Below are positions 1 through 9,239 of a stretch of 64,000 nucleotides of DNA, piece by piece. How positions within the stretch are numbered: the first letter of the stretch is position 1; each line of letters starts with the position of its first letter. Location: positions 58,253,451 through 58,317,450 of the forward strand of contig OY998178.1 in the NCBI GenBank assembly GCA_963921935.1. The letters run 5' to 3'. Position numbers and translations under genes: made by a program. Below the pieces are notes generated by a model. That model saw only the letters and a list, made by a program, of their open reading frames with translations, did not search any database and was not told the DNA's origin. The DNA comes from Galeruca laticollis. Lineage: Eukaryota > Arthropoda > Insecta > Coleoptera > Chrysomelidae.

Positions 1-170
1 ACGTGTGCCGGCTCGGCGTGTAGGTAGGGCATGTCCGCTCGGCGCCGGCAATACATATTGTTTAAATTCGGTATTGTAGAGCCTTTTTTTCTGGTCGGCC
101 GCTGGTGGACCGCCGACTCGGTCGTGACGCGATATTAAAGCATTATTTTTTATTTCATTCCATTTCTAGT
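1..170. other. GC-rich stretch, unassigned
   Basis: The first part is much richer in G and C than the surrounding DNA, with clusters of CGG, GCCG and CTCGG around 8-50 and 95-135. I found no coding frame or structural RNA here. It abuts the broken end of the gag fragment that follows, so it may be a different insertion or the place where that element was truncated. Confidence 0.3.
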
Positions 171-203
171 CTTGTTAGCCGCAAGTAGTCCCCTAGGTTA
201 TAA

Positions 204-542
204 TCAGAGTGTATTTGCGGCCCGAATACGGTTAGGCGGTGGCTGTACCTTCTCTTCCATGCCAGAAATATCGTTCTTCATAGCAGAAATCTTCTCGTCC
301 ATGTTCCCTTCCATGGCAGAAATCTTCTCGTCCATGTTAGCAGAAATATTAGCAGAATTTGACGAGACTAAGGTGGAAGCCTTGTCATTAAATAAAACTG
401 TTTCTGGATCAGAGCTGTCATTTTCCAGTGCCAATTTAAGTGTTTCTACTGATTCACTTTTCTTACCGGACATTTCCAACTCACGTTCTTCCAATTCTGC
501 TCTTAGTTCCGTCACTTTCAAGTCCCATAATCTCTTGACCAT
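204..542 (-). pseudogene. Gag N-terminal fragment, gypsy family 2
   Basis: This 112-residue minus-strand frame starts at an ATG about 30 nt inside a primer-binding site and LTR. Residues about 1-40 (KRLWDLKVTELRAELEERE and the KKSESVETLKLAL stretch) resemble the short SAP-like helical start seen in many insect Ty3/gypsy Gag proteins. Residues about 68-92 hold a repeated coiled-coil heptad-like unit (MDEKISAM twice, then a variant). The same start recurs at 35,900-36,003 in the larger family-2 copy, which identifies it. The capsid and nucleocapsid parts are missing, so the element is truncated at about position 200. Family membership is seen directly; Gag identity is inferred from position and similarity. 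Confidence 0.7.
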
Positions 543-569
543 TTCTACGTAGACATTTATTTATATTAT

Positions 570-585
570 CCCACTTCTGACACCA
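570..585 (-). other. Primer-binding site of gypsy family 2
   Basis: On the minus strand the 16 nt TGGTGTCAGAAGTGGG lie directly after the LTR end and upstream of the gag ATG, which is the position of an LTR-retrotransposon tRNA primer site. The matching site of the 36-kb copy (about 36,032-36,047) differs at a few bases. I do not assign the tRNA. Confidence 0.65.
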
Positions 586-586
586 A

Positions 587-930
587 TGTAACGTTTTTCT
601 TATTCATTTAAACGGTAAACGGGTGGGATAAACTTTAAACACACGGTAGGTTCAATTACTTAACTTATTCATTCACTACACTATTCACTAATTATATACA
701 CAGTATATTCACTTATACTAACTTATGTAAACACTCAACTTATTTACTTGTTCATCTCACGTTGTCAAATTATCAACTCCACTAACTCTTCCTGGTAGGT
801 CCCTTATATATTAACACCTTTTTCACTAGATAATTCTAGATTGCGGCCTAATCAAGAACAATTGGCTTTCTGGAATTTTCCAGATAAGATCTATTTTTAG
901 ATTAAACAATGTATCAACCAATTTTTTTGT
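587..930 (-). repeat. Partial 5' LTR, gypsy family 2
   Basis: Seen on the plus strand, this segment starts with TGTAACG and then follows the two LTRs at 32,100-32,763 and 36,048-36,440 (shared landmarks: ACACACGGTA, CACAGTATATTCACTTA, TTTACTTGTTCA, GGTAGGT). Similarity fades near 900-930 and the outer LTR end found in the other copies (GCGATTTCGTAACA) is absent. With the gag fragment this makes a truncated 5' piece of a minus-strand element, more diverged than the 32-36 kb copy. Confidence 0.65.
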
Positions 931-1467
931 AATCCATTAATTACCATTACAATTGTTTTTTCGATTATTAATCCTAATATTTGCCTAGCCTTACTATTAT
1001 TAAGTTTACAATGATTTTGTGTGGAAAACTGTAGTATTTGCAATTAGATGACTCACCATGTTATTAAAATAATCTTGGTCTGACAACTTGAGATTATCAT
1101 AATTTGAAAATGAGAGTTGGCAGTCCAGAGTCTGGTACTCTGTTATTTTGTCATTATTTGCCATTTGTACCAAAATTTTAACATCTGCTTTAAGTATTTG
1201 TATATCGCGGAGTATATGCTCCAGAATTTCTAAAAAATGTAAGTTTTGGTAAAGAATTTGTATAACTCTTAATAGCTAGTAGACACATAATTGCTTCAAC
1301 ATTAATTTTATTTGATTAACTGGATAGAAAACTCTTTCAAACATTTTTCGTTCTGGCACACGCCCTGTTGATGCAATTCTATAGTCTCATGTTTATTGTT
1401 TTGAACTTGCGAGTGCTTTATTGTTAGGAATTAATTTTTTACTATTACTTGACTGATTCATTTTCAG
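931..1467. other. No gene seen
   Basis: AT-rich sequence with no coding frame, element end or repeat that I can support. Confidence 0.4.
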
Positions 1468-1530
1468 CCTTTCTTGACTATGTTCAAGGGTATTACACCT
1501 GAAGTACTAAAACAGGCAGATGTACTCGTG
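1468..1530 (+). CDS. Possible 63-nt internal exon of an unknown host gene
   Basis: A pyrimidine-rich stretch ending in TTTTCAG at 1467 is followed by 63 nt open in the first frame (PFLTMFKGITPEVLKQADVL plus one residue) and then GTAATA at 1531. The length is a multiple of three and the base composition is less AT-biased than the flanks. I do not recognise the peptide. It could be a coding exon of a plus-strand gene or a chance arrangement. Only splice-like borders and the open frame support it. Confidence 0.3.
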
Positions 1531-2160
1531 GTAATATTATTTTTAGTATAGTCTTTTACAGGCGAACAATCACCCAATAAACATTTTGTTTGATATGCTA
1601 TTAGGAGTCGTTCTTGGCGTTTGCTCAGTTTTTTTTAAAAGACATATTTGAATGAACTGTAACTAATATAATGTTGAACTTACTTCTGATTTCATCCCAT
1701 TTTTATATTTTAATTATTGCACTAATAAAAATAAAACTTCGATGTTTTTGTATAAATAAACAACTGAGAATACAATTAACGAACTTCCAAAAAGTTATGA
1801 AACATATATTACTTTCAAAACAACTGCAAAATGAATAACTTTTATGACTAATAAAATTAAGTTAAATAGTAAACAATGCTATTGAATATAGCAAGTGACA
1901 AGTGACGGAACTAAAAAGGAGGTCAACGGCAACGCAAGCAGCCAACTTCCTCTTCGATAGTACAGTAGCGGGCCGCGTTCGGTACAAAACGGATTTTCCG
2001 TGATCGGTTTGCCGCTTCTGTGCCACTGTCGGAACAATGGTCGTATTCATTAAATCATGTAGACATTATTCGGCCCGCAAATGTTCCGAAATTGGTGAAT
2101 AAAGCCAGCCTTTTGCCGTAAGTGCCAAGAGGTGGCCGAGTGTTTGCCAACTAGTTTTGT
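1531..2160. other. Intergenic; GC-richer patch at 1,900-2,160
   Basis: The first 330 nt are ordinary AT-rich DNA. From about 1,900 to 2,160 the sequence is distinctly GC-richer and holds a 62-codon minus-strand frame that I do not recognise. It lies immediately downstream of the Polinton ATPase relic on the same strand, so it may be another decayed part of that element, but no motif shows this. Confidence 0.3.
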
Positions 2161-2705
2161 TTATTGGGTTATATATTTATCGAAGCCTTTACGGTACCTG
2201 CCGCTATTTAAATCAAATTTATTTACAATTACCAATGTTCCATAGGTTTCGGACGACCAACATTCAAATCAAATCTTTTTAAATTCTTCAAATGTCATAT
2301 CTGGTGACATATTCTCGTCAAATATAAGTTTTAGGTTAACTTCATTCTGCTTGGATAACACAATCATATTACAACTGTCACGTATGAGCTGCTTCGGTAT
2401 TTTTGAATTTGTTTGACATAGATAGGCGGCATCGATATCTCTATCTATGCACATGGAATAATATTCTCGAATTTTCTGTTGATTATCAGCAGCGACATCA
2501 TCAAATATGAATACCGAGGTTGATCTCGTTTTGTCCGGACTAACAATTTCCTGATTGTCTTTAAATGGAAAATAACCAGCACCTTTAACTTCTTGCAATA
2601 ATTGATATTTCGGTTGCAATAACGACTTGGTATAGACGTAAACATTTTTGAATTTAGCGCCACTAGGATTGAATAAAAGTGATAAGATCACGTTTGCTTT
2701 TCCAC
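2161..2705 (-). pseudogene. Polinton/Maverick packaging ATPase relic (A32/FtsK-HerA type)
   Basis: In intact Polintons this ATPase is the A32/FtsK-HerA-type genome-packaging enzyme. The minus-strand frame carries the family landmarks in order: a decayed Walker A (GGKAN, where GKT or GKS is expected), NVYVYTKSL followed by QPKYQLL, a Walker B-like VFIFDDVA, the sensor-like AAYLCQTNSKIPKQLIRD segment, and the C-terminal GRYRKGFDKYITQ. It is broken: an in-frame TGA at 2,269-2,271 interrupts the C-terminal part, another stop lies just before the Walker A, and the N-terminus is missing. No polymerase B, integrase, capsid or terminal repeats were found nearby, so it is an isolated fragment. The family call rests on motif order from memory, not on a search. 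Confidence 0.75.
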
Positions 2706-3039
2706 CTCAAGCGTGCGGTGAAGGTGTTTTGCGTACGAGTTGTACACGATATTTAATCTACGACCACGTTTATTAATGAAAGCAAAAAGTAACTTATATA
2801 GATATTTTATTTAAACGTTCAAGAGAAAGAGTTTAAAAATAAATATTGAATATAGAAAAATCAGTTGAACATTATTTATTAGTGAAATTTGAACAAAGTT
2901 TCAATCAATTGTAATATTAGTGACTGTCAACGAAATTCACTATAAAATTGTTAGATTGTAAAAAAAAATTGACATTTTCGCGGTAAAAAGTGCCATAGCG
3001 TGTACTTTTACCACTCTTAATTATTGAATATATCAAAAA
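2706..3039. other. No gene seen
   Basis: AT-rich DNA between the ATPase relic and the THAP fragment. Nothing supportable was found. Confidence 0.4.
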
Positions 3040-3323
3040 TCAGATTGTAAAATGCTCTGGACAAATTTCTGGTCGTTTTGGTAGATCATTAGTCTCGCTT
3101 AGACCCAGTAACGCAAACCAAATTGCTCTTGTTTCCAAATTGGTGGGAAAACTAGAATGAAACGACGCCAAATGGAAATTTGCTTTTAAGAATTGAATAT
3201 GATTGTAATGAATTATAAAAGTCGCCGCCACTGGATAGCCGTTAAAATATTTACATACCTGTAGAATGGGAGTTGGGCGTAATTTCGGCTGGTTTTCCGA
3301 CAGACTTGGCACTGACGAACCAT
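3040..3323 (-). CDS. Two-exon THAP zinc-finger fragment (58 residues)
   Basis: An ATG at 3,323 opens a 65-nt exon (3,259-3,323) that starts MVRQCQVCRKTSR and ends at a good donor (GTATGT at 3,258-3,253). A 107-nt intron ends TTCTAG at 3,152. Exon 2 (3,040-3,151) continues in frame and stops at TGA, 3,042-3,040. The spliced product has the THAP C2CH pattern: CxxC at residues 5-8, then 43 residues, then CxxH (CPEH), with the usual FP and W...LGL features between. THAP domains bind DNA through this zinc site and occur in P-element transposases and host factors. Family length is about 80-90 residues and the closing AVPTIF-type motif is absent, so this is a partial domain, either the start of a longer gene or a relic. 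The frame holds across the proposed junction, which argues against chance. Confidence 0.55.
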
Positions 3324-4034
3324 GATAAAGAAAACATTAAATTAATTTACTTAAAATAACATTTAGTCACTAAAAGTCTTGAGAAACACACATAAAATTA
3401 CTAACCACTGCTAATGGCGCTCGTAATAAACAAACAAAACAAACCAAGTTTGACATTATTTACTACAATACTACAGTGCAATAGAAATTTTGGTCAAGAG
3501 CGCTCTGACGATATTTGCATCTCTCTTTATGTAGTAATTAAACAAGGACAAAATTACTAAGTAGTTTATACTAGACAAATGAAGCAGGTATTGAAATTTT
3601 GAGCAATGTTTCCACTTTTAGGTACAACAAATACTTGTTTATCCTGTTAAAACAAGAATACGTTTTTCATTAAAATTTATAGGGTTTCAGAATACCTTGT
3701 TAAAGCAGAAAAAATGGATAATAGCGTTCATTAATAATAAAATGACTACTAAATTTAAAGAGAATACGGTAAATTATTAGCGAAGTATTGTAAAAAAGAC
3801 AAAATTAAATATTAACTACAATACATACATATTGAAACTTAGATTTCAACTAATTTAGAAAACAAAGAGTGATGTATGTTTTAGCACAATTACGACAGAA
3901 ATACTCTAATTGGTGAAAATTATAATATTTTTATCTCTATAAAACGTTTTTGTTTAGTCCTCAAAAGCACCTTTTCGCAGTTATATATTACTAAATAATG
4001 GCATGTTTGAAGCCTCTGAGGTTTTATGTTAGCA

Positions 4035-4036
<2 letters not shown>
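3324..4036. other. No gene seen
   Basis: AT-rich DNA upstream of the THAP fragment. No promoter or coding frame can be supported. Confidence 0.4.

Positions 4037-4086
<50 letters not shown>
4037..4086. repeat. (TA)n microsatellite, left flank of Penelope element A
   Basis: About 25 uninterrupted TA dinucleotides directly abut the left end of Penelope-like element A. A matching tract lies at its right end (6,438-6,481). Confidence 0.95.
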
Positions 4087-4088
<2 letters not shown>

Positions 4089-4147
4089 TGGGGATAACGG
4101 GGATTTCAGTCCAAGGAATCAACGCCAAGATCTTTTATTTACAAAAT

Positions 4148-4186
4148 GCCGCCAAGCTTTCGTGTCCTTTTGACACTTCTTCAGGG
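4148..4186 (-). ncRNA. Hammerhead-ribozyme-like motif of Penelope element A
   Basis: Read on the minus strand: CTGAAGA (core CUGANGA), a 5-bp stem GTGTC/GACAC with a short A-rich loop, GAAA, then a 2-bp stem GC-TTG-GC. This is the layout of the minimal type I hammerhead motifs known from Penelope-like elements. The nucleotides after the last stem are GGC instead of the GUC-type cleavage site, and an unpaired A precedes the first stem, so self-cleavage may be weak or lost. Structure was judged by eye. Confidence 0.45.
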
Positions 4187-4464
4187 CACTATAATACATA
4201 TACAAATATAAATATGATTTAAAAATAGAGAAATAAATATAAGTACTTACATGTAAAATATTTTAAGTAAATTCAATATAAATAATCATTAAAAAATTTG
4301 TAAATGTAAAAATAAATATAATTATAATATACTTGATGTCATATTTCACATAAGACAAATCGATACATAATTTGTTTGTTCGTTACTTAGTTATTTTAAT
4401 TTTTTTTAGGTTACTTTATAATTATTTAATGAAGTTTGAATTTGAGGTTAGATTATAACCTTAT

Positions 4465-5020
4465 AAAATGACTTTGACAGATAATTTGTTTTTGACGTTA
4501 ATAGAAAAGGAAATAAGGTTAGATTATAACCTGTGAAAATGACTTTGACAAATAATTTCTTATATTTTGACTTTAATAGAAGTGAATTTAATTTTTATGA
4601 AATAATCATATAAATAATGAAAAATTATCTATTTTGTTCAATATTCAAAAGGTAGCTATAAATATTACTAAGATTTTCAATGTCACTTTTCTTATTCATA
4701 CTATTATTTGCCTTGTTGATTTCAACCATTTCAAGAAAATATCTTTTAGACATATTTTGTTCAGTATGTAGAACTTTAGCTTCATTAAATAACATTTTAT
4801 GGCCTGTTTCGATGGAATGCTGTGTTAATGCACATGATTTTTTGTTAAGTTTTATATCACTTTTATGAGATGTGATGCGATTAGTCAAATTTCTAGAGCT
4901 GGTACCGATGTAGTTAAGATCACAGTTATTGCATTTTATTTCATAGACTACATTTGATTTTTTTAAGTCAGGTGTAGAATCTTTCAATTTACTATTTAAA
5001 TTTCCAATCGTTTTTATATT
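4465..5020 (-). repeat. Left arm of 556-nt inverted repeat
   Basis: This arm is the reverse complement of 5,281-5,836. Both are 556 nt, I saw no length difference, and only isolated mismatches (one near 5,007). The 260-nt spacer is unique RT sequence. Near-identity means the duplication is recent or maintained by gene conversion. Confidence 0.95.
4625..4987 (-). pseudogene. GIY-YIG endonuclease domain, left arm copy
   Basis: Frame identical over its length to the C-terminal 119 residues of the plus-strand copy. It shows the GIY-YIG start with its Cys pair (YEIKCNNCDLNYIGTSSRNL), the conserved Arg and His region (NRITSHKSD), and the later HSIETGH and FLEMVEI segments. In Penelope-like elements this domain nicks DNA to start target-primed reverse transcription. 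Lacking an RT, the frame is only the 3' part of an element. Confidence 0.75.
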
Positions 5021-5676
5021 TGCATTGTTTTAAACAAAAAAATTTAAGAATTTTACGTGATATCTTATTAGAAAATTCTTATCCTAAATCACTTCTAAAT
5101 AGAATTCTTTTCAACAATATTTCTGATAGAACTATTCATGATAATATCTCTAGCAATAAAACAGATAGGAATACAAATGTAGAAAATATTAATTACCTAT
5201 CAATTCCAAATATTGAAAATTTATCAAAGAACATAATAAAACTTTTCAAAAATGAAACTAATATAAAGATAACACAGAAAAATATAAAAACGATTGGAAA
5301 TTTAAATAGTAAATTCAAAGATTCTACACCTGACTTAAAAAAATCAAATGTAGTCTATGAAATAAAATGCAATAACTGTGATCTTAACTACATCGGTACC
5401 AGCTCTAGAAATTTGACTAATCGCATCACATCTCATAAAAGTGATATAAAACTTAACAAAAAATCATGTGCATTAACACAGCATTCCATCGAAACAGGCC
5501 ATAAAATGTTATTTAATGAAGCTAAAGTTCTACATACTGAACAAAATATGTCTAAAAGATATTTTCTTGAAATGGTTGAAATCAACAAGGCAAATAATAG
5601 TATGAATAAGAAAAGTGACATTGAAAATCTTAGTAATATTTATAGCTACCTTTTGAATATTGAACAAAATAGATAA
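5020..5676 (+). pseudogene. RT thumb plus GIY-YIG endonuclease, right arm copy
   Basis: This open frame has no in-frame ATG at its left edge (it begins TTG) and is clearly cut at its 5' end. Residues about 1-95 match the region between RT palm and endonuclease in Penelope proteins (SYPKSLLNRILF, LSIPNIENLSKNIIKLF). Residues about 100-218 form the GIY-YIG domain with YIGTSSRNL, HKSD and the QHSIETGH block. The stop is at 5,674-5,676. The right arm of the inverted repeat begins at codon 88, so the fold axis lies between thumb and endonuclease. Confidence 0.75.
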
Positions 5677-5836
5677 TTTTTCATTATTTATATGATTATT
5701 TCATAAAAATTAAATTCACTTCTATTAAAGTCAAAATATAAGAAATTATTTGTCAAAGTCATTTTCACAGGTTATAATCTAACCTTATTTCCTTTTCTAT
5801 TAACGTCAAAAACAAATTATCTGTCAAAGTCATTTT
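5281..5836 (+). repeat. Right arm of 556-nt inverted repeat
   Basis: Reverse complement of 4,465-5,020. It covers the end of the RT-endonuclease linker, the whole GIY-YIG domain and about 160 nt of 3' untranslated sequence. Confidence 0.95.
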
Positions 5837-5935
5837 GAAAAAGTCAATAAAATGTCATGAATGAAGTGTCAATAGTAATAGAATACCTACCTTAGATATT
5901 CACGCAACGATATTATGCTGGGAGTGATAAAAATA

Positions 5936-6165
5936 AATTAATTAATCAATTTGTAATAAATTTGACTCAAGTTTTTTATGTCTTGTTCGTCATTTACTGA
6001 TAATTTATCTTGTTTTATATATATCGTTTCTTTGATTTTGAGTTTTTGATAATTTGTGTCTTGTATTAAAATTTTTGTGTTTTTGAAATCGAATTCATGA
6101 TTTTCGTTATGTTCATGTTTGTGTAGTGCTGTGGATGCATTTTTAGTGTATTTATGGCCGTTTAT
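5936..6165 (-). pseudogene. C-terminal Penelope fragment related to element B
   Basis: The minus strand encodes NGHKYTKNASTALHKHEHNE and then EFDFKNTKILIQD, ending DIKNLSQIYYKLIN and a TAA near 5,936. It matches the C-terminus of the element at 56-58.5 kb (NGHKYTKNASTALHKHESNE) residue for residue in most places, and is distinct from element A. It is therefore a second Penelope lineage lodged against element A. Truncated upstream at about 6,165. Confidence 0.7.
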
Positions 6166-6434
6166 TCAAAATATTTTTTACAATAACTGTATTTTATGTA
6201 ATTTAATTTTAATATTTATACATATTTTTTTGAAAATACTCCTAAAATCAGACCGATACGTCCAGTTTAATAAATCTTTATTCGAAAATATATTTTAACT
6301 GATATATTTATTTTATACCACAACCTTTGAACCCAAGAAGATTTAATTCTAAATATTATCGTTTCCGAAAGCTTGGAAGAAAAACAGTAACAAGAGTTTT
6401 CTTTAATTAACTTGCCGTTACCCCAATATTCGTG

Positions 6435-6437
<3 letters not shown>

Positions 6438-6481
<44 letters not shown>
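6438..6481. repeat. (TA)n microsatellite, right flank of Penelope element A
   Basis: About 22 TA dinucleotides, mirroring the tract at 4,037-4,086. Confidence 0.95.
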
Positions 6482-6483
<2 letters not shown>

Positions 6484-7674
6484 TCATATAGATTGCAGAA
6501 GTGTTCACCCATGTAACTAATGCGATTATAGTTTTGGTTAGTGTAGTAGTATTATAGTGTTAGATTTCCACCGTATTTGAAAAATTGTACATGAACCATT
6601 TGTTCGTTTTCTGTAATTGGTCTGTGATTTGAGACATCTGTGTGGATTGGGGCCGTCAGCTCTTCGGCACCCTGAGTTAGTAGCCTTCAGCTCTACTCAG
6701 GTATTATAGAACTTGCTTTGTCAGTTATTCAAGTTGTAACTTAGAGTTTTAGCTTGTAACTGGTAATTTAAGTATTTATGTTGATATCGGCCTTCAGCCT
6801 AACTGTATACTGAATCTACAGCCTTCAGCTGAGTTCAGGTATTAATAGTTTTTTCCTTGTGAACTGCGTAACCTTAACATTTTGAAAAGAGACATACGGT
6901 CCAAAGAGATTATTAAACTTAAATCGGGGGATACTTGCTGACTTTTATTTTCAATGATAACTTACCTATTAGTTTCACCTTTCGGAGTGTGTGTAATTAG
7001 TGCAGTTAACCCACTGAGGAGTTGTGAGCTAGCTTAGTAAGTCAGGAAGTCTTGGGTGCTGGCCAAAACTTCTCAGGCGCCCTTTTGAGTAATCTGTTAA
7101 ATTTTGAAGAATCCACCCCTTCTTCGACTCGGACTAGTCGACTGGCGAGCACGGGTTGTACTACGGGAGACAATTCCTTGTAGGTACTCACAGGATAACA
7201 GAAACAGTCTTGTATATTCGTATGTATATTTATATTAATTGTCAAATGTATTGTTGTAACACGAGAACAAGTTATACGAAGTTTTTAATTATGATATTTC
7301 GAGAGGTAACAGATCAAAATAATTAATCCGATTATATGTTGAATATTTTATTGTAATTCTGGATATTGTTCTAGTTTTAAGTTTGAAAGCTGTTAAAACT
7401 TTTACTTTTTCCAGATTTGGCAACGTGAAAGATATCACTGAACACTTGGTTTGGTTTTTGTAGGTATAAATAAAAAAGGTTTTAAAGTTTTCACGTTTGT
7501 TTTCAAATGAGAAACGAACTCTCTACACTGTACAAATTAAAAAACGCTTTCGATAATAAACATAAAAATAGAGATTCTAATGAAATACTTTATATTTTTA
7601 AATACAAGTAATATTCTGATAGGTAATAAATTAAGAAATAAAAAAAACTTCCTAATTCTTCAATGAATTTAAAT
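6482..7674. other. Unassigned DNA with short internal repeats
   Basis: Slightly GC-richer DNA. Between about 6,655 and 6,845 the word GCCTTCAGC recurs three times, twice in the larger context AGCCTTCAGCT...CTCAGGTATTA or close to it, suggesting a decayed local duplication. A 67-codon minus-strand frame at 7,042-7,245 is not recognisable. No RNA gene seen. Confidence 0.35.
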
Positions 7675-8735
7675 AAAATTTTTGAATAAACCCCTGTTTT
7701 GAGCTAAACAGTAACCAAGCTGGTTATAAAACTCTTGACGAACATGTGTGAGCATTTGAGGTGTTATTTCCATACAGCCTTGTAGAATATGTTCCCTAAG
7801 TTCATTCAGAGGACTGGCCCTGTTGTCCTTGAATCTTCAAATTCTCGATTTCACATAAGCCCAGAAAAATGAATCGTTGGGTCCCAAATCTGGAAATCTA
7901 GCAGGCCATCTACTGTTACCATTCGTGGACTGGGAAATTGTGTATTCAAAAAATGTATTGCTAATCGATAATTATGTGATGCACAACCGTCATATTGGTA
8001 CCAAATATCATTGAAGTGGACACCTAATTGTATAAGGGCGGGAGTAATTTGATTTTGCAGCATATTCAAATATTTTTGTTCGGTTAAATTGCCGTCAATG
8101 AAAAATGGTCCAATTGAATGTTCACCTAATATTCCAGCCCAAACATTTAACTTTGAGGGATATTGAATTCTACCATTGTAGTGTTTGTGTTGGTTTGTCC
8201 TGGATCAATATTGCGGATGATTTATGTGCACCGTGTACGGGAAAAGTCGATTCATCAGTGAACAAAATATTTTTCGAAAAGTTTGCATCCAATTGTATTT
8301 TTTCTATAACTACTTCACAAAATTCGATTCTAGGAAATTAATCATCTGGAAATATTTCATTGTTATTTTTCAGTTTAAAACTAGGGTAGCCATTTTATTT
8401 TATACAGTCCGAGTCGTTTTCGGATCAACATCAAAATCCTTGTCTAAATGAGTGGACGACTTCAGAGGATTTTTTTCCACACTTGCACAGATTAAAATAA
8501 CTCTTTCTTCTTTTTTGGGTTGGGTTTGACGATTTTGTATACGCGATCCATGTTTTGTAGGAGGGACACATCCATGCTCTTCAAAACTTTTTATAACCGT
8601 TTTCATTTATTTTTTGCTAACTGGTTGGGTATCTTAGAATGCCACAATAAACAAATTTTCTGCTATTTCTCGATATGAATTACCCTGATAATACCATTTT
8701 ACAATTTGCACTTTTTGGTGTATCTGCATACTCAT
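7675..8735 (-). pseudogene. Tc1/mariner-IS630 type transposase relic
   Basis: Read on the minus strand from an ATG at 8,735, the pieces follow the insect IS630/mariner layout: helix-turn-helix start (KVQIVKWYYQGNSYREIAEN), second helix-turn-helix block with GCVPPTKHGS, first catalytic Asp (NILFTDESTF), second Asp (IWYQYDGCASHNYRLA), third acidic region (GLLDFQIWDPTIHF, where PARSPDLTPLDF is typical), and a tail similar to PQMLTHVRQEFYNQLGYCL. Stops and frameshifts occur throughout and Trp/Pro residues around the third acidic site are lost. TIRs were not located. Related fragments lie at 38.2-38.8 and 44.6-44.8 kb. Confidence 0.75.
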
Positions 8736-9239
8736 TTTATATGATTTAAAAATACCGTTACTCATTCGCACACAAACAGGTAGTGACATACCCACAAAGA
8801 TTTGCATACCCAGACGTACAGTTAAACGTTCTCGAGAGGCGCACGCGCGATTTGTTTAATCTTGTATCCTTATTTTAACTGTAACGATCTACGCTGACTT
8901 TTGATTGTCTATCTAACTATTGTCTCTCTCTAACACACTGGCAATGCCATATGACCCTTCCATTTTCCCGTTGACTATGAGAGGATTATCGTTTTACGTT
9001 GAAATTTAATGAAGAATGATTTCTGTTGTTAATAAAAAGGACTTACACTTCCAACGTGTAGATTGAAAATGAAGAGAAGGGATAGATACAAATAGAAGAA
9101 TTACGGTGTAAACGAAATCGTTTTATCAAGAGCGTAGGAATTTCAGGCGGTTTACGCTAATCATTCAGAACTGAATATTTGTTATTTTATAATATGTAGA
9201 ATATTTAATTATTGAGTTGCAATAATAAATTACTTAAAA
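8736..9239. other. No gene seen
   Basis: Flank of the transposase relic. I looked for its terminal inverted repeat without success. Confidence 0.35.

Larger units (their letters stand above)
4087..6437. mobile_element. Penelope-like element A, partial, in foldback arrangement
   Basis: The segment between two (TA)n tracts holds two head-to-head pieces of one Penelope-like element. The minus-oriented piece carries the 3' end with a GIY-YIG domain; the plus-oriented piece carries the end of the RT plus the same GIY-YIG domain. Penelope elements encode an RT fused to a GIY-YIG endonuclease and often occur as tandem or inverted partial copies. The catalytic RT core is absent, so this copy cannot act alone. 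The right part (5,837-6,437) also holds a minus-strand fragment related to Penelope element B of this window. Confidence 0.75.

Noticed and set aside
172..552. Plus-strand 126-codon frame rich in FSSMPEISF-like repeats
   Set aside because: It is the antisense of the family-2 Gag coiled coil on the minus strand; its repeats mirror the MDEKISAM repeats.
1862..2050. 62-codon minus-strand ORF next to the Polinton ATPase relic
   Set aside because: Could be a Polinton gene by position, but no motif is visible and the patch is simply GC-richer.
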